Assembly (NCBI GenBank): GCA_023429825.1
Contig: JAEZDC010000032.1
Location: 27,625 to 91,624 of the forward strand
Source: Bacteroidota bacterium
Lineage (GTDB): Bacteria; Bacteroidota; Bacteroidia; Chitinophagales; Chitinophagaceae
Direction of reading: 5' to 3'
DNA: 64,000 bases
A program made the translations under genes and the position numbers. This document shows, piece after piece, positions 27,511 through 36,427 of this stretch. The number at the start of each line of letters is the position of its first letter. Within the stretch, counting starts at the first letter, position 1. The notes under the pieces were generated by a model. The model searched no databases. It had not been told where the DNA came from and saw only the letters and a list, made by a program, of their open reading frames with translations.

Positions 27511-28281
27511 TTACTTTATCAGGTATGGATTATCGAGGAAAAATTGAAGAACGCCCGCAGCAGTTAATTGCATTGTAAGATTATCAAGCCCATGACTGCT
27601 TATTGCTTCTACCAAACAGGCTGCAAGTCCGCATAAGAAACCGGTCAATAAGCATCCAACAAGGCTAACTTCAGTTATCTGCCACATGCATCCTGCAGAA
27701 ATGATCATACTCACTAGCATTACTGCAGTAGAGCCTTCGATACTTCTTGTTGCTCTCACACCAAAAAGCGTAGGAACTGTATAACGATGCTTCCCCCATT
27801 TTGTTCCTACGGGCTCTCCTACAGCATCTCCCCATCCGCCAACAAAATAACCGATGTATGCTGCAGCCGGAAAGAATATATTACTTAGCACTCCGCCCAA
27901 AGCAGTAGCCAGCAAGGGGAGGATGATAAATTTCTTTTCATGTGGTGCATCGGTTTCCCTGGCGAGCGCTTTATAAAATGCAAATCTTTCACCCAAGATC
28001 ACAGCAATCAATACAAACAAAAAAACCAGGACGCCAAAAAAGGTCACTGCTTTTAAACCGTAGTTATATTGAAGAACGCCGGCAGTTGAAAAAATTATAA
28101 AATGAAATGTCTTTCGTGTATAAGGCGTCCTGATCTTCCTGTTTACTTTCATCCATCCTGAAATGATCGCTGCCAATATTGCTATTCCGATCATTAAAAT
28201 AAACGTGGTTATCCCGATCTGGTTAATCAGCTCCTGGTCGGGAAGAAATTGATCAATAAGTTTCTGCAGCATTTGTAGCAA
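27511..28281 (-). CDS. Dolichol/phytol kinase-like CTP-dependent lipid kinase
   Basis: A 256-residue protein with about six or seven membrane segments. The conserved signatures of the SEC59/DGK1/VTE5 family are visible: RKTFHFIIFSTAGV near residue 55, then GGWGDAVGEPVGTKWGKHRY and RATRSIEGSTAVML. Family members phosphorylate polyprenols, phytol or diacylglycerol, usually with CTP. It overlaps the end of the upstream PTP-like gene by 29 bases, implying tight coupling, and precedes a polyprenyl-sugar type glycosyltransferase. The lipid substrate is unknown; a polyprenol is the best guess from context. Confidence 0.82.
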   Translation of the reverse strand: MLQMLQKLIDQFLPDQELINQIGITTFILMIGIAILAAIISGWMKVNRKIRTPYTRKTFHFIIFSTAGVLQYNYGLKAVTFFGVLVFLFVLIAVILGERFAFYKALARETDAPHEKKFIILPLLATALGGVLSNIFFPAAAYIGYFVGGWGDAVGEPVGTKWGKHRYTVPTLFGVRATRSIEGSTAVMLVSMIISAGCMWQITEVSLVGCLLTGFLCGLAACLVEAISSHGLDNLTMQLTAAGVLQFFLDNPYLIK

Positions 28282-29395
28282 GATTAATAGCAGCTTTCCC
28301 TGTTCTGTTGGAAAAAGCTTTTCTAAAATTTTGAGCTGATGAAGTGTTTGTTTTCCAGCTATGTATTACCAACGGCTTTTTAAAAGATATAATAGAATCT
28401 ATTACCCTGGACATCTCAAACCTTTTTGCGGGTAACAATTTAAAAGTAATTCCTGCATTATCCAGCTCTCTATGCTCGGTTATTATCCATGGCTTGCTTT
28501 CTGCCTCTGTTGAATCCATCAGATTCACAACAGTCTGAAGCTGTCCGGCAAGAAAGAAAGCTAGTAATTCTTCATTTGTTGGAAAAGGCGTCATGTAAAC
28601 TCCTTCATCTAACTTGTATATCTCCCCTCTTTCGAAAACTTTCTGTTTTTCAAATGTTCTTGAAGTAGACTTTTTATTCTCGATACCAGATGAATTACCT
28701 GTGACCTTCGCAATCAGGTTCTTGACCACATTCACCCGGTCTTTTCCTAAGTAACAATGAATGTAATATTTTCCTTTACCTGTTTTAGCGATGGCTTCTA
28801 TCTTTTTTAGCGATGATGTATTCTCTCCCACCCAAGGTAACATTGGCGCCTTTATCAACTCAATGCCAGATTCTTTCGCAGCACTTTCTTCATCTTTCAA
28901 TAATGAAGGCTCAAAAGGAACAACTGCCGGATGTAATAAACTGATGATACCTGTATATCCTTCTTCTTTTAACTGAGTGATCTTAGATTTTGTAGGATAG
29001 GGACCAATTACAAACTGCTGCGAAACCTGGTTTGTTTCCGTTCCTGCATTGATATAATCCGGATTCATAAACAAGGCTAACGCGGCAGCGGCGCAGAAAA
29101 ATGGGATAAGTACAGCAACGACCGTAATCAAAGTCTTTCGTTGAGTTGTATGCCATCTGAAAATTTTGAAACTAAGAATAAAAGAAAGTGCAGCAAGAAG
29201 AAGCATCATAACCACTACACCTGCATTTTCAACAGTATGAGAAAGATCATTCTGTCTCACATAATCTACCCACCAACGCAACGGAAAAAGCAATATCAAA
29301 GTTCCTAGTGCAAACCCGGTAAACAGCCATATCAACAGCAGAAACGCATAGCTATGCATTAAACGATAATACCATGGCTTGGGACGTCGGAACAT
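28253..29395 (-). CDS. Membrane protein with PTP/DSP-like phosphatase domain
   Basis: A 380-residue protein. Three N-terminal membrane segments (about 16-40, 60-80, 90-110) are followed by a cysteine-phosphatase domain with the active-site motif HCYLGKDR: Cys214 and Arg220 give the required C-x5-R. A second, similar half (about 255-370, starting IYKLDEGVYMTPFPTNEELL) ends in VIHSWKTNTSSAQ, where the Cys is missing, so it is a degenerate repeat. The order kinase after phosphatase suggests opposite steps on the same lipid phosphate; this is inference. First gene of the minus-strand trio. Confidence 0.8.
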   Translation of the reverse strand: MFRRPKPWYYRLMHSYAFLLLIWLFTGFALGTLILLFPLRWWVDYVRQNDLSHTVENAGVVVMMLLLAALSFILSFKIFRWHTTQRKTLITVVAVLIPFFCAAAALALFMNPDYINAGTETNQVSQQFVIGPYPTKSKITQLKEEGYTGIISLLHPAVVPFEPSLLKDEESAAKESGIELIKAPMLPWVGENTSSLKKIEAIAKTGKGKYYIHCYLGKDRVNVVKNLIAKVTGNSSGIENKKSTSRTFEKQKVFERGEIYKLDEGVYMTPFPTNEELLAFFLAGQLQTVVNLMDSTEAESKPWIITEHRELDNAGITFKLLPAKRFEMSRVIDSIISFKKPLVIHSWKTNTSSAQNFRKAFSNRTGKAAINLATNAAETY

Positions 29396-29462
29396 TCGAC
29401 TGCAAAAGTTTGTTTTTTAAAGTATCAATGAAAGGCTCCGCACTTATAATTCAATTAAACTA

Positions 29463-29494
29463 TAAATAAAATCCCCCGCTTGTTCGGCAGGGGA
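29463..29494 (-). terminator. Intrinsic terminator after the TonB receptor gene
   Basis: On the minus strand TCCCC (29,490-29,494) pairs with GGGGA (29,472-29,476), extended by GC pairs, and is followed by TTTTATTT. It lies about 30 bases after the stop of the TonB-dependent receptor and before the start of the phosphatase-like gene. Confidence 0.85.
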
Positions 29495-29525
29495 CTTTTA
29501 CTAACCCGTAATATCGTTGAATATA

Positions 29526-32489
29526 TTAGAATACGTTATAGCCAAAGCTAATATAGTATAATCCGCCGATACTTGGGTTACCAAACGCACTTTGATAATA
29601 TTTATTCCAAAGGTTAGAAGCACCTAGTTTAAGCAGGTTCTTGGTTTTTGGAAGCTTGTAGCTCACCATTGCATCCCATGTTCCGTAAGAAGGAACAGGA
29701 CCTGTACCAAATGTACCTTCCCAGTTTACTTCATCCTGCCACTTGTACACTACATTAAATCCAAATCCTTTGTATGCATCAGGATTGCTGAAGCCAAGGT
29801 TGAATCTCAGTTCGGGCGTATTGAAGAAAGTAACTACGTTAGCAGGTACATCCCTGAGTTTATCTCCATATACATTACCCATTACGGTATAATTCTTATA
29901 AACTTTATACTCTGCTCCCAATCCCCAGCCTGCAGCTTTTACAGGTGTACTTACGTTGGTTACAAAAGAATAGTTGGTGGTAGTGAATGGACTAGCTAAT
30001 TCGATCGGTGCATTAGCTGCGATACCGCTGGCACCTCTGCCTACCGCTACACGGCCAATGAAATCTTCATACTTACTGAAATATGCATATGCATCGATCA
30101 ATAATTTTTGAGAGATCATCAACCCTTTATATCCAACCTCGATTGATTGCACTGTCTCCGGTTGCAGATCAGCAAAAGGTGCAGTTACAAGCAATAAAGG
30201 ATTTGGTGTTCCCGTAGCGATAGAAGCACGGTAAGCCAATATACTCTCAGAAGTATACGCAGGACTGGTATTGAACTTAAAGAAGGTATTGAATTCAGGT
30301 AAACCACCGATCAATCTTGACGCAGGTGTCTGAAGGTTGATCCACTGATCCTGGTTAGATGGGAAACGATAAGCTGTTTGATAAGAAACCCTGATGTTAT
30401 TATCCTTCGCCACTTTTACTACTGCACTCAAACGCGGTGTAAAACGACCTTTAAAGTTTTCGTTTTTATCATAACGGGCAGAACCGGTCAGTTTTAATAC
30501 GTCATTCAATAATTTCTTCTGTAATTGGATATAAGCGCCGTGTTCACGAATCCCGATCTTACCTACTGTATCTGCGAAGATGGTACCATTAGAATTTAAA
30601 GAGAAATAACGCGTATGACCACCTACTATTACATCCACAACATTATTTAGGTATGGAGTAAGATTCAACTGACCTTCTAATTGATAGAGGTTAGTTCTGT
30701 CGTCAAACTTAGCGCCTCCTTTACTGATCGGGGTGTTGATCGCAGCATTGAAAGCTTGTTGGTAAGCTGCACTTCCCGGGGTAAAGCGGCCAGCTTCTGC
30801 TACACTTCTTGCAGCACCATGTGCTACTGCATCAGCCAGAGTTGTACCCGGCGCCGTAGGTAATAATCCTAAACGAGCTGCACCATATGTACCTGTATAC
30901 TGCTGAAACCATGTAGCATTAGGTTTCCATGCATTGTTTATAGCAACGGCTGCAGTGGTTGCAGTGTATGAGTCTCCAGAATTTTCCTGGGTAGTATAGC
31001 TTCTTAACATCCAGTTCTTTCCTTTCACCTCTAATTTATACTGTCCCATTTTCAGGTTCTTCAAAGAGTACCTGTCAGCTCCTGTATACACCGTTGTACC
31101 AGTTCCCCAGTTACCTGTCAATGAAGCTTCGATGCCTGGAGTGATCATATAGTATAAACCACCGCTTAACTTAACGTTGTATTGATTGTAATCAACGAGG
31201 TCTCTTTCATCATATCCCATACGGCTCACAAAACCTGCACCTGTTGCGCCAATATATGTTGTTCTGAAACTGCGAGGATCCGCGGTAGCATTATTAGTAG
31301 GCAGGAAAAAAGGTAAATACTGATTCAAAGAAGCGAACGGAGTTGCGCCGAATGTTTGTGCTATCTGCGCTGCAGATGCACCTCCACTGATCAGTGCATT
31401 GAGATTCGTATTGTATGCGTTGTAATTGGTTGTACCCAATTGCGCTGCTACCTGTGCTCTTACTGCCTGGGCAAATGCCTGCATGCTGGCACTGGCTTCA
31501 TCACCGAAAACATTCACCCCATCGTAGTTTGGATCGCTGGTTCTGTCACCACCCTTCAATGAACTGTTTACGTTATTCCGCTGAAGATTTCTTGCATCTC
31601 TTGCCTGCCAATCCTGTGCTTGTATATACTGGCCGCCTAATTTGAAAGCGAATTTTTCAGACACTTTCTTTCCCCATCTGAAACTCCAGTCATAATAAGG
31701 TGCAGCTTTTCTCTGTGCGTTATCAAAGTGATTCACACCTTGCTTTACCTGGAAGCTCAAACCCAGGTATTTGAAAGGATTCTTGCTGTTGAAGAGTAAG
31801 GTACCGTTCTGTCCACCTGAACCGTACAAAGCCGAAGATGCACCTACAAGCAATTCCATATTCTCAACATCCAACTCTGTTAGACCTATAATACTACCTA
31901 CCGAGAAGTTCAAACCAGGAGCCTGGTTATCCATTCCATCTACCAATTGGTTAAAACGAAGGTTTCCACTTCCGTTAAATCCTCTTGTGCTCACTGTTTT
32001 AAAACCGAGACTCGAGGTAGTCATATCCACACCTTTCAGGTTAGCGATCACATCATAATAAGATGGTGCTGCTGCATTCCTGATCGTTGCAGTACTAACG
32101 CGTTCAATAGAAACAGGAGACTCCATAATCCTCTCCGGTACACGAGATGCAGCCACAACAATGTCTTGTCCGAGGCCGTAATCCTGTACAAAACTCACCG
32201 TTACGTTTTGAGAAGCACTTGTAACGTTCACTTCCTGTGCAGCAAAGCCAATAGAAGTAAATACAAGTGTAAATGGAAGTTTCTGATTGGTGGATAGTTT
32301 GAAGTTCCCTTTATCATCAGTGTATGTTCCAATTGAAGTTCCTTTGATCGTAACTGAAACTGCCGGAACCGCTTCTTTTGTCACGCTGTGCGTAACCGTT
32401 CCGGAGATCGTTGATGTTTGGGAGTAGGCGGCAATACTTAGAATGCAAGCCATTAGCAAACTAAACAAGTAGCTAATGCGAATTCTCAT
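29526..32489 (-). CDS. TonB-dependent outer-membrane receptor with CarboxypepD-reg-like domain
   Basis: A 987-residue protein: signal peptide (ending AYSQ, about residue 23), a carboxypeptidase-regulatory-like domain (about 25-110, SGTVTHSVTKEAVPAVSVTI), a plug (about 120-240, with STRGFNGSGNLRFNQLVDGM and VGASSALYGSGGQNGTLLF), and a long beta-barrel ending in an aromatic-tipped strand (LYYISFGYNVF). It should import a scarce nutrient across the outer membrane with TonB energy. There is no SusD partner, siderophore gene or cobalamin riboswitch beside it, so the ligand is unknown. Confidence 0.93.
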   Translation of the reverse strand: MRIRISYLFSLLMACILSIAAYSQTSTISGTVTHSVTKEAVPAVSVTIKGTSIGTYTDDKGNFKLSTNQKLPFTLVFTSIGFAAQEVNVTSASQNVTVSFVQDYGLGQDIVVAASRVPERIMESPVSIERVSTATIRNAAAPSYYDVIANLKGVDMTTSSLGFKTVSTRGFNGSGNLRFNQLVDGMDNQAPGLNFSVGSIIGLTELDVENMELLVGASSALYGSGGQNGTLLFNSKNPFKYLGLSFQVKQGVNHFDNAQRKAAPYYDWSFRWGKKVSEKFAFKLGGQYIQAQDWQARDARNLQRNNVNSSLKGGDRTSDPNYDGVNVFGDEASASMQAFAQAVRAQVAAQLGTTNYNAYNTNLNALISGGASAAQIAQTFGATPFASLNQYLPFFLPTNNATADPRSFRTTYIGATGAGFVSRMGYDERDLVDYNQYNVKLSGGLYYMITPGIEASLTGNWGTGTTVYTGADRYSLKNLKMGQYKLEVKGKNWMLRSYTTQENSGDSYTATTAAVAINNAWKPNATWFQQYTGTYGAARLGLLPTAPGTTLADAVAHGAARSVAEAGRFTPGSAAYQQAFNAAINTPISKGGAKFDDRTNLYQLEGQLNLTPYLNNVVDVIVGGHTRYFSLNSNGTIFADTVGKIGIREHGAYIQLQKKLLNDVLKLTGSARYDKNENFKGRFTPRLSAVVKVAKDNNIRVSYQTAYRFPSNQDQWINLQTPASRLIGGLPEFNTFFKFNTSPAYTSESILAYRASIATGTPNPLLLVTAPFADLQPETVQSIEVGYKGLMISQKLLIDAYAYFSKYEDFIGRVAVGRGASGIAANAPIELASPFTTTNYSFVTNVSTPVKAAGWGLGAEYKVYKNYTVMGNVYGDKLRDVPANVVTFFNTPELRFNLGFSNPDAYKGFGFNVVYKWQDEVNWEGTFGTGPVPSYGTWDAMVSYKLPKTKNLLKLGASNLWNKYYQSAFGNPSIGGLYYISFGYNVF

Positions 32490-32625
32490 AAGAGGTTAAA
32501 TTTTAGTTTATAATAGCAAAATAGCAATTGTTGGTTTGTTATTGAAATTTTTATTATCCCCACGTTGTGATAAGAAAAGTAATAATGCGCCACCTTGTTC
32601 ACACTGCCTCAACTAATTTTGAAAT

Positions 32626-33555
32626 ATGAAGTTTCAATTTCCCCAACAAACCGGATTCTACAAAGGAAAAGTTAGGGATGTGTACTATATCGGTGATGAC
32701 TGGTTAGTGATGATCGCCAGTAACCGCATCTCTGCATTTGATGTTGTATTGCCTAAGCCTATTCCATTCAAGGGGCAAGTACTCAACCAGGTTGCAGCGT
32801 ACATGTTGAATGCCACGAAAGATATCTGTCCAAATTGGCTCATGAGTACGCCGGCACCAAATGTATCTATTGGAAAAAAATGTAATCCGTTCAGGATAGA
32901 GATGGTAGTAAGGGGGAACCTCACCGGTCATGCATGGCGAACTTATAATAGTGGGGAAAGAAAATTATGTGGTGTTGAATTGCCGGAAGGATTAAAAGAA
33001 AACGATCTCTTTACTTCCCCAATCATCACTCCGTCGACTAAAGCTGCAGAAGGACATGATGAGGATATCTCGAAAGATGAGATCATTGAACAGGGATTGG
33101 CTACTGCAGCAGACTGGAAAATTTTAGAACGCTACGCCCTGGCATTATTTGAAAGAGGAAAAGCCATAGCAGCGAAACAAGGATTGATATTGGTGGACAC
33201 GAAATATGAATTCGGAAAGATCGGCAATGAGATCTACCTGATGGATGAGGTGCATACGCCTGATTCATCAAGATATTTTTATGCGGAAGGATTTGAAGAA
33301 AGGCAGGCTAAAGGTGAAAAGCAAAAACAACTGAGTAAAGAATTTGTGAGAGAGTGGCTGATCGCCAATAATTTTATGGGGAAAGAAGGGCAAACAGTTC
33401 CTGCGATGAGTGACGAATGGGTTAAAACCATATCTGACAGGTATATTGAATTATACGAGAAGGTAACAGGAGAACGATTCATTCCGCAACAATTGGAGGA
33501 TTCAGAAACCGAGAAACGCATCATTACCTCTTTACACGAATTAAAAGCCATATGA
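32626..33555 (+). CDS. purC: Phosphoribosylaminoimidazole-succinocarboxamide synthase
   Basis: Adds aspartate to CAIR in purine synthesis, using ATP. The 309-residue protein has the SAICAR synthetase marks [46 protein letters not shown] and [10 protein letters not shown], at a length normal for the longer (yeast-like) form found in Bacteroidota. Its stop overlaps the ATG of the next gene (ATGA), so the two are co-translated. A TAATTTTG lies just before the start, see rejected items. Confidence 0.96.
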   Translation: MKFQFPQQTGFYKGKVRDVYYIGDDWLVMIASNRISAFDVVLPKPIPFKGQVLNQVAAYMLNATKDICPNWLMSTPAPNVSIGKKCNPFRIEMVVRGNLTGHAWRTYNSGERKLCGVELPEGLKENDLFTSPIITPSTKAAEGHDEDISKDEIIEQGLATAADWKILERYALALFERGKAIAAKQGLILVDTKYEFGKIGNEIYLMDEVHTPDSSRYFYAEGFEERQAKGEKQKQLSKEFVREWLIANNFMGKEGQTVPAMSDEWVKTISDRYIELYEKVTGERFIPQQLEDSETEKRIITSLHELKAI

Positions 33556-34427
33556 AAATAGCAGTGATCGGTGCTACCGGCATGTTGGGCAAGCCCGTAG
33601 CCTGGCAATTGATCTATGCAGGTTTTGATGTAACGGTGGTTGCAAGAAATACCGAAGCAGCATCTGTTATTTTTAATAACGATCAAAATGAGTTTAAGGC
33701 ATCCGTGGTTCACGGTGACGTATTTGACAAAACATCTCTTCGAGAGGCCCTCCAAGGAATGGATGGCTTATACATTAACCTGAGTGCCGATCAAAAATCT
33801 AATAAGCAACAACCGCAGCCTGAACGAGAAGGGATACAAAACATCTTATCCGTAGCAAAAAAAGTAGGCATCAAACACATCATTTATATCTCCGCTATTG
33901 TCATCCGTTACCAGGGAATGAAAGGCTTTAACTGGTGGGTGTTCGATATCAAGCATGCTGCAGTTAATGCGATCAAATCATCCGGTATTCCCTATACGAT
34001 ATTCTACCCTTCATGTTTTATGGATACTTTCTCAGAACTGATCGACAAAAATAAGTTGATGCACGCCACAGGCTCAAAGCAGCGTAACTATTTTATCTCT
34101 TCGCTGGATTACGGCAAAATGGTGGTAGAAGCTTTCAAACAGCAGAAATTAAATAAAGAATACGATGTACAGGGACCAGAAGGTATGAACTGGGATGAGG
34201 CTGCAAAGATCGTAGTGCAGAATTATCCTAAAGGAATGCTAAGGATGATGAAAGCCCCGCTGTTCATGATGAAATTCTTCGGCAAATTCAACCAGCGAAT
34301 GAATTATGCAGGTAACATTTTAGAAGCGATCTATAACTACCCTGAGTCTTTCACTTCAGAAGCCGCATGGCAGGAATTGCATAAACCCGGCATCAAGATG
34401 AAAGATTTTGTGCAACACTATTTGTAA
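33552..34427 (+). CDS. NmrA-like NAD(P)-binding protein
   Basis: A 291-residue atypical short-chain dehydrogenase. The N-terminal nucleotide-binding motif is [18 protein letters not shown] (a GxxGxxG variant), followed by [16 protein letters not shown] and [13 protein letters not shown]. There is no YxxxK catalytic pair in the usual place, which is typical of NmrA-like sensors and some NADH-quinone-oxidoreductase-like proteins. The second half has [17 protein letters not shown]. Overlaps purC by 4 bases, but no purine role is evident. Confidence 0.85.
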   Translation: MKIAVIGATGMLGKPVAWQLIYAGFDVTVVARNTEAASVIFNNDQNEFKASVVHGDVFDKTSLREALQGMDGLYINLSADQKSNKQQPQPEREGIQNILSVAKKVGIKHIIYISAIVIRYQGMKGFNWWVFDIKHAAVNAIKSSGIPYTIFYPSCFMDTFSELIDKNKLMHATGSKQRNYFISSLDYGKMVVEAFKQQKLNKEYDVQGPEGMNWDEAAKIVVQNYPKGMLRMMKAPLFMMKFFGKFNQRMNYAGNILEAIYNYPESFTSEAAWQELHKPGIKMKDFVQHYL

Positions 34428-34429
34428 CA

Positions 34430-35476
34430 TCACTTCTTATTCAGCTCGCTCAGTTTAGGTCTTAGCCTTGCTTTACTCTTGTTGAAGATATTCTGTCCTT
34501 TATCTATACCCCTTCGTATTTCCTTCTGGCGTTCTACAGGCATGTGCAATGTGCCTTTACATTCTGCACTGCAACAACCATGATACTCAGTAGCACAATC
34601 TTCGCATTGAATGAAGAGTAAGTGACAACCATCATTCTTACAATTGGTATGGACATCGCAGGGTTTACCACACTGGTGGCAATTAGATATCACATCATCA
34701 GTGATACGTTCTCCCAGCCTGTTATCAAATACGAAATTCTTGCCGATGAACTTGCTTTCCAAACCATTCTGCTTTACCTGCTGTGCATAGTTGATGATGC
34801 CGCCTTCGAGGTGAAATACATTCTTAAATCCTTTATGCAACATATATGCAGAGGCCTTCTCGCAGCGAATACCACCGGTACAATACATGATGATGTTCTT
34901 TTCTTCATTGCCCTTCATCATATCAACCGCCATCGGTAGCTGATCGCGAAAAGTATCGGAAGGAATCTCGAGGGCTTTTACAAAATGACCTACTTCATAT
35001 TCGTAATGATTACGCATATCGATGACGATCGTATTGGGATCTTTCAGCAAAGTATTCATTTGTTCAGCGTTCACATACCTACCTTTGTTCTCCATACTGA
35101 AGTTGGGATCTTCAATACCATCTGCAACGATCTTCTCACGCACTTTTATTTTCAATACCCAAAAGCTTTTACCATCATCATCTACTGCTATGTTTAGGCG
35201 CAAGCCATTAAGCGGTTGAATGCTGTACAAAAAGCTTTTAAAAGATTCATAGTTAGATGAAGGCACGCTGACCTGTGCATTGATCCCTTCCTTAGCCACA
35301 TAGATCCTTCCAAACACTTTCAATTCATATAAGTGCTTATAGAGATGATCCCTGAACTCCTGTGGATTTTGAATAGGAAAATAATGGTAGAAACTAATGG
35401 TCGTTCTCGGCTCTGTCTCTTCCATAAGGCGTTGCTTCAACTCCTCGTTGGAAATGCGATTGTGTAATACGGGCAT
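34430..35476 (-). CDS. trhO: tRNA uridine(34) hydroxylase (rhodanese-like, TrhO/YceA)
   Basis: A 348-residue protein whose Escherichia coli counterpart forms 5-hydroxyuridine at wobble position 34 with oxygen. It has the N-terminal acylphosphatase-like half ([33 protein letters not shown]), the rhodanese domain ([15 protein letters not shown]) with catalytic Cys199 in [13 protein letters not shown], and a cysteine-rich C-terminal tail ([30 protein letters not shown]) that probably binds metal. It converges with the NmrA-like gene, 2 bases apart. A perfect hairpin lies 22 bases before its start. Confidence 0.94.
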   Translation of the reverse strand: MPVLHNRISNEELKQRLMEETEPRTTISFYHYFPIQNPQEFRDHLYKHLYELKVFGRIYVAKEGINAQVSVPSSNYESFKSFLYSIQPLNGLRLNIAVDDDGKSFWVLKIKVREKIVADGIEDPNFSMENKGRYVNAEQMNTLLKDPNTIVIDMRNHYEYEVGHFVKALEIPSDTFRDQLPMAVDMMKGNEEKNIIMYCTGGIRCEKASAYMLHKGFKNVFHLEGGIINYAQQVKQNGLESKFIGKNFVFDNRLGERITDDVISNCHQCGKPCDVHTNCKNDGCHLLFIQCEDCATEYHGCCSAECKGTLHMPVERQKEIRRGIDKGQNIFNKSKARLRPKLSELNKK

Positions 35477-35498
35477 GTTCTTTTAATTTCAGACATCA

Positions 35499-35515
35499 TC
35501 TCGCCTTAGGCGAGA
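35499..35515 (-). promoter_or_regulatory. Hairpin upstream of trhO
   Basis: TCTCGCC TTA GGCGAGA (plus strand) is a perfect 7-bp inverted repeat with a 3-base loop, 22 bases before the trhO ATG. No U-tract follows. It may affect the mRNA leader or be a protein-binding palindrome; no function can be assigned. Confidence 0.35.
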
Positions 35516-35634
35516 CAATATTCCATTAATAATATGGACCCGGTTGCAGGCCAGGCAAAATTTCTATGCAAAGATACTGCTGAAAACTTAAAGAGTTATT
35601 AAGGCCAGCAGGACTCAGGAAGGCATTTATTAAA

Positions 35635-36084
35635 ATGAGTTTAAATCAGTTACAACACTTGCAAATGCTTACCAGCCTTTATAATTTGGACGCACCAATA
35701 CCCTCCATGTTTACCCAGGAATACCGAAACAACGGAATTATAAAACTGCTGAAGTACCAGGATAAGTTTTATCCGGGCAAGCCTGTTGTTGCCAACAAAA
35801 CCACTAAACAGTCTAAAGACATCGAATCTTTTATCAGTACTTTTTGTGAATTTCAACTGGCAGATAATGATTACATGAACCTGCAGGTTGAAGCCAGGCA
35901 ACAAAAGGATAATAAAGACTGGTTCAAAGCTCTATCGGAAGAAAAAGTATTGAAGCTGATCACCTACATCATCTGGACGGATAAGTTTGTAGATGGATAT
36001 TTCTCCACCCGGATCAGCGATGGTACGATACATGAACTTTTAATGAGGCTACATACGTTACAGAAGCCTCTACCGCTTTCTTAA
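35635..36084 (+). CDS. DUF6508-like hypothetical protein
   Basis: A 149-residue soluble protein. The second half, WFKALSEEKVLKLITYIIW followed by TDKFVDGYFSTRISDGTIHELLMRL, resembles the DUF6508 pattern in which a predicted helical domain ends in a (R/D)-(R/K)-F-x-(D/E)-G motif; the match is from memory and moderate. The function is unknown. The last 15 bases overlap the end of the minus-strand membrane-protein gene. Confidence 0.7.
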   Translation: MSLNQLQHLQMLTSLYNLDAPIPSMFTQEYRNNGIIKLLKYQDKFYPGKPVVANKTTKQSKDIESFISTFCEFQLADNDYMNLQVEARQQKDNKDWFKALSEEKVLKLITYIIWTDKFVDGYFSTRISDGTIHELLMRLHTLQKPLPLS

Positions 36085-36417
36085 ATAACTTCCTGCGATT
36101 GCTGCAAAGCCTGCAACCAATGCGCCTATCAGCGCCGTTACAATGATCAACAAAATGTATGATCCGCCTAAAGGAAGAACGTTTGCAATTTTTGTAGATA
36201 AAATATGTTCGTTCTGTGCGTCTTTGTAAAATGCCAGCCCGCCCCACAGCAGGAATAGTGCGATGAATGCTGCGAGAAATGCTTTTCCTGCCTTTTGATG
36301 TACTGCGATCGCAACAACGAAAGCACAAATAGCGAAACTCCACCAGGGAAATACCTCGAATAACCCTGCAGCAAAGCTCAATAACATCGTTAATAAAAGT
36401 GCTATAATGAATTTCAT
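36070..36417 (-). CDS. Small four-helix membrane protein
   Basis: A 115-residue protein with about four membrane helices (roughly 2-20, 25-40, 46-63, 85-108) and little else. It starts 10 bases after the stop of the penicillin-acylase-family gene and probably shares its mRNA. I do not recognise the family. The PWWSFAI and GGSYILLII stretches may help a profile search. Confidence 0.75.
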   Translation of the reverse strand: MKFIIALLLTMLLSFAAGLFEVFPWWSFAICAFVVAIAVHQKAGKAFLAAFIALFLLWGGLAFYKDAQNEHILSTKIANVLPLGGSYILLIIVTALIGALVAGFAAIAGSYLRKR

Positions 36418-36427
36418 ATTGTATCAG

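Noticed and set aside
32490..32625. Riboswitch (for example cobalamin) before the TonB-dependent receptor
   Set aside because: The leader is only about 135 bases including the divergent purC promoter region and contains none of the conserved cobalamin-switch blocks.
32614..32626. TAATTTTG directly before the purC start codon as a -7 element
   Set aside because: It would put the transcription start at or after the ATG, and no -33 box lies at a fitting distance; probably chance in A/T-rich DNA.
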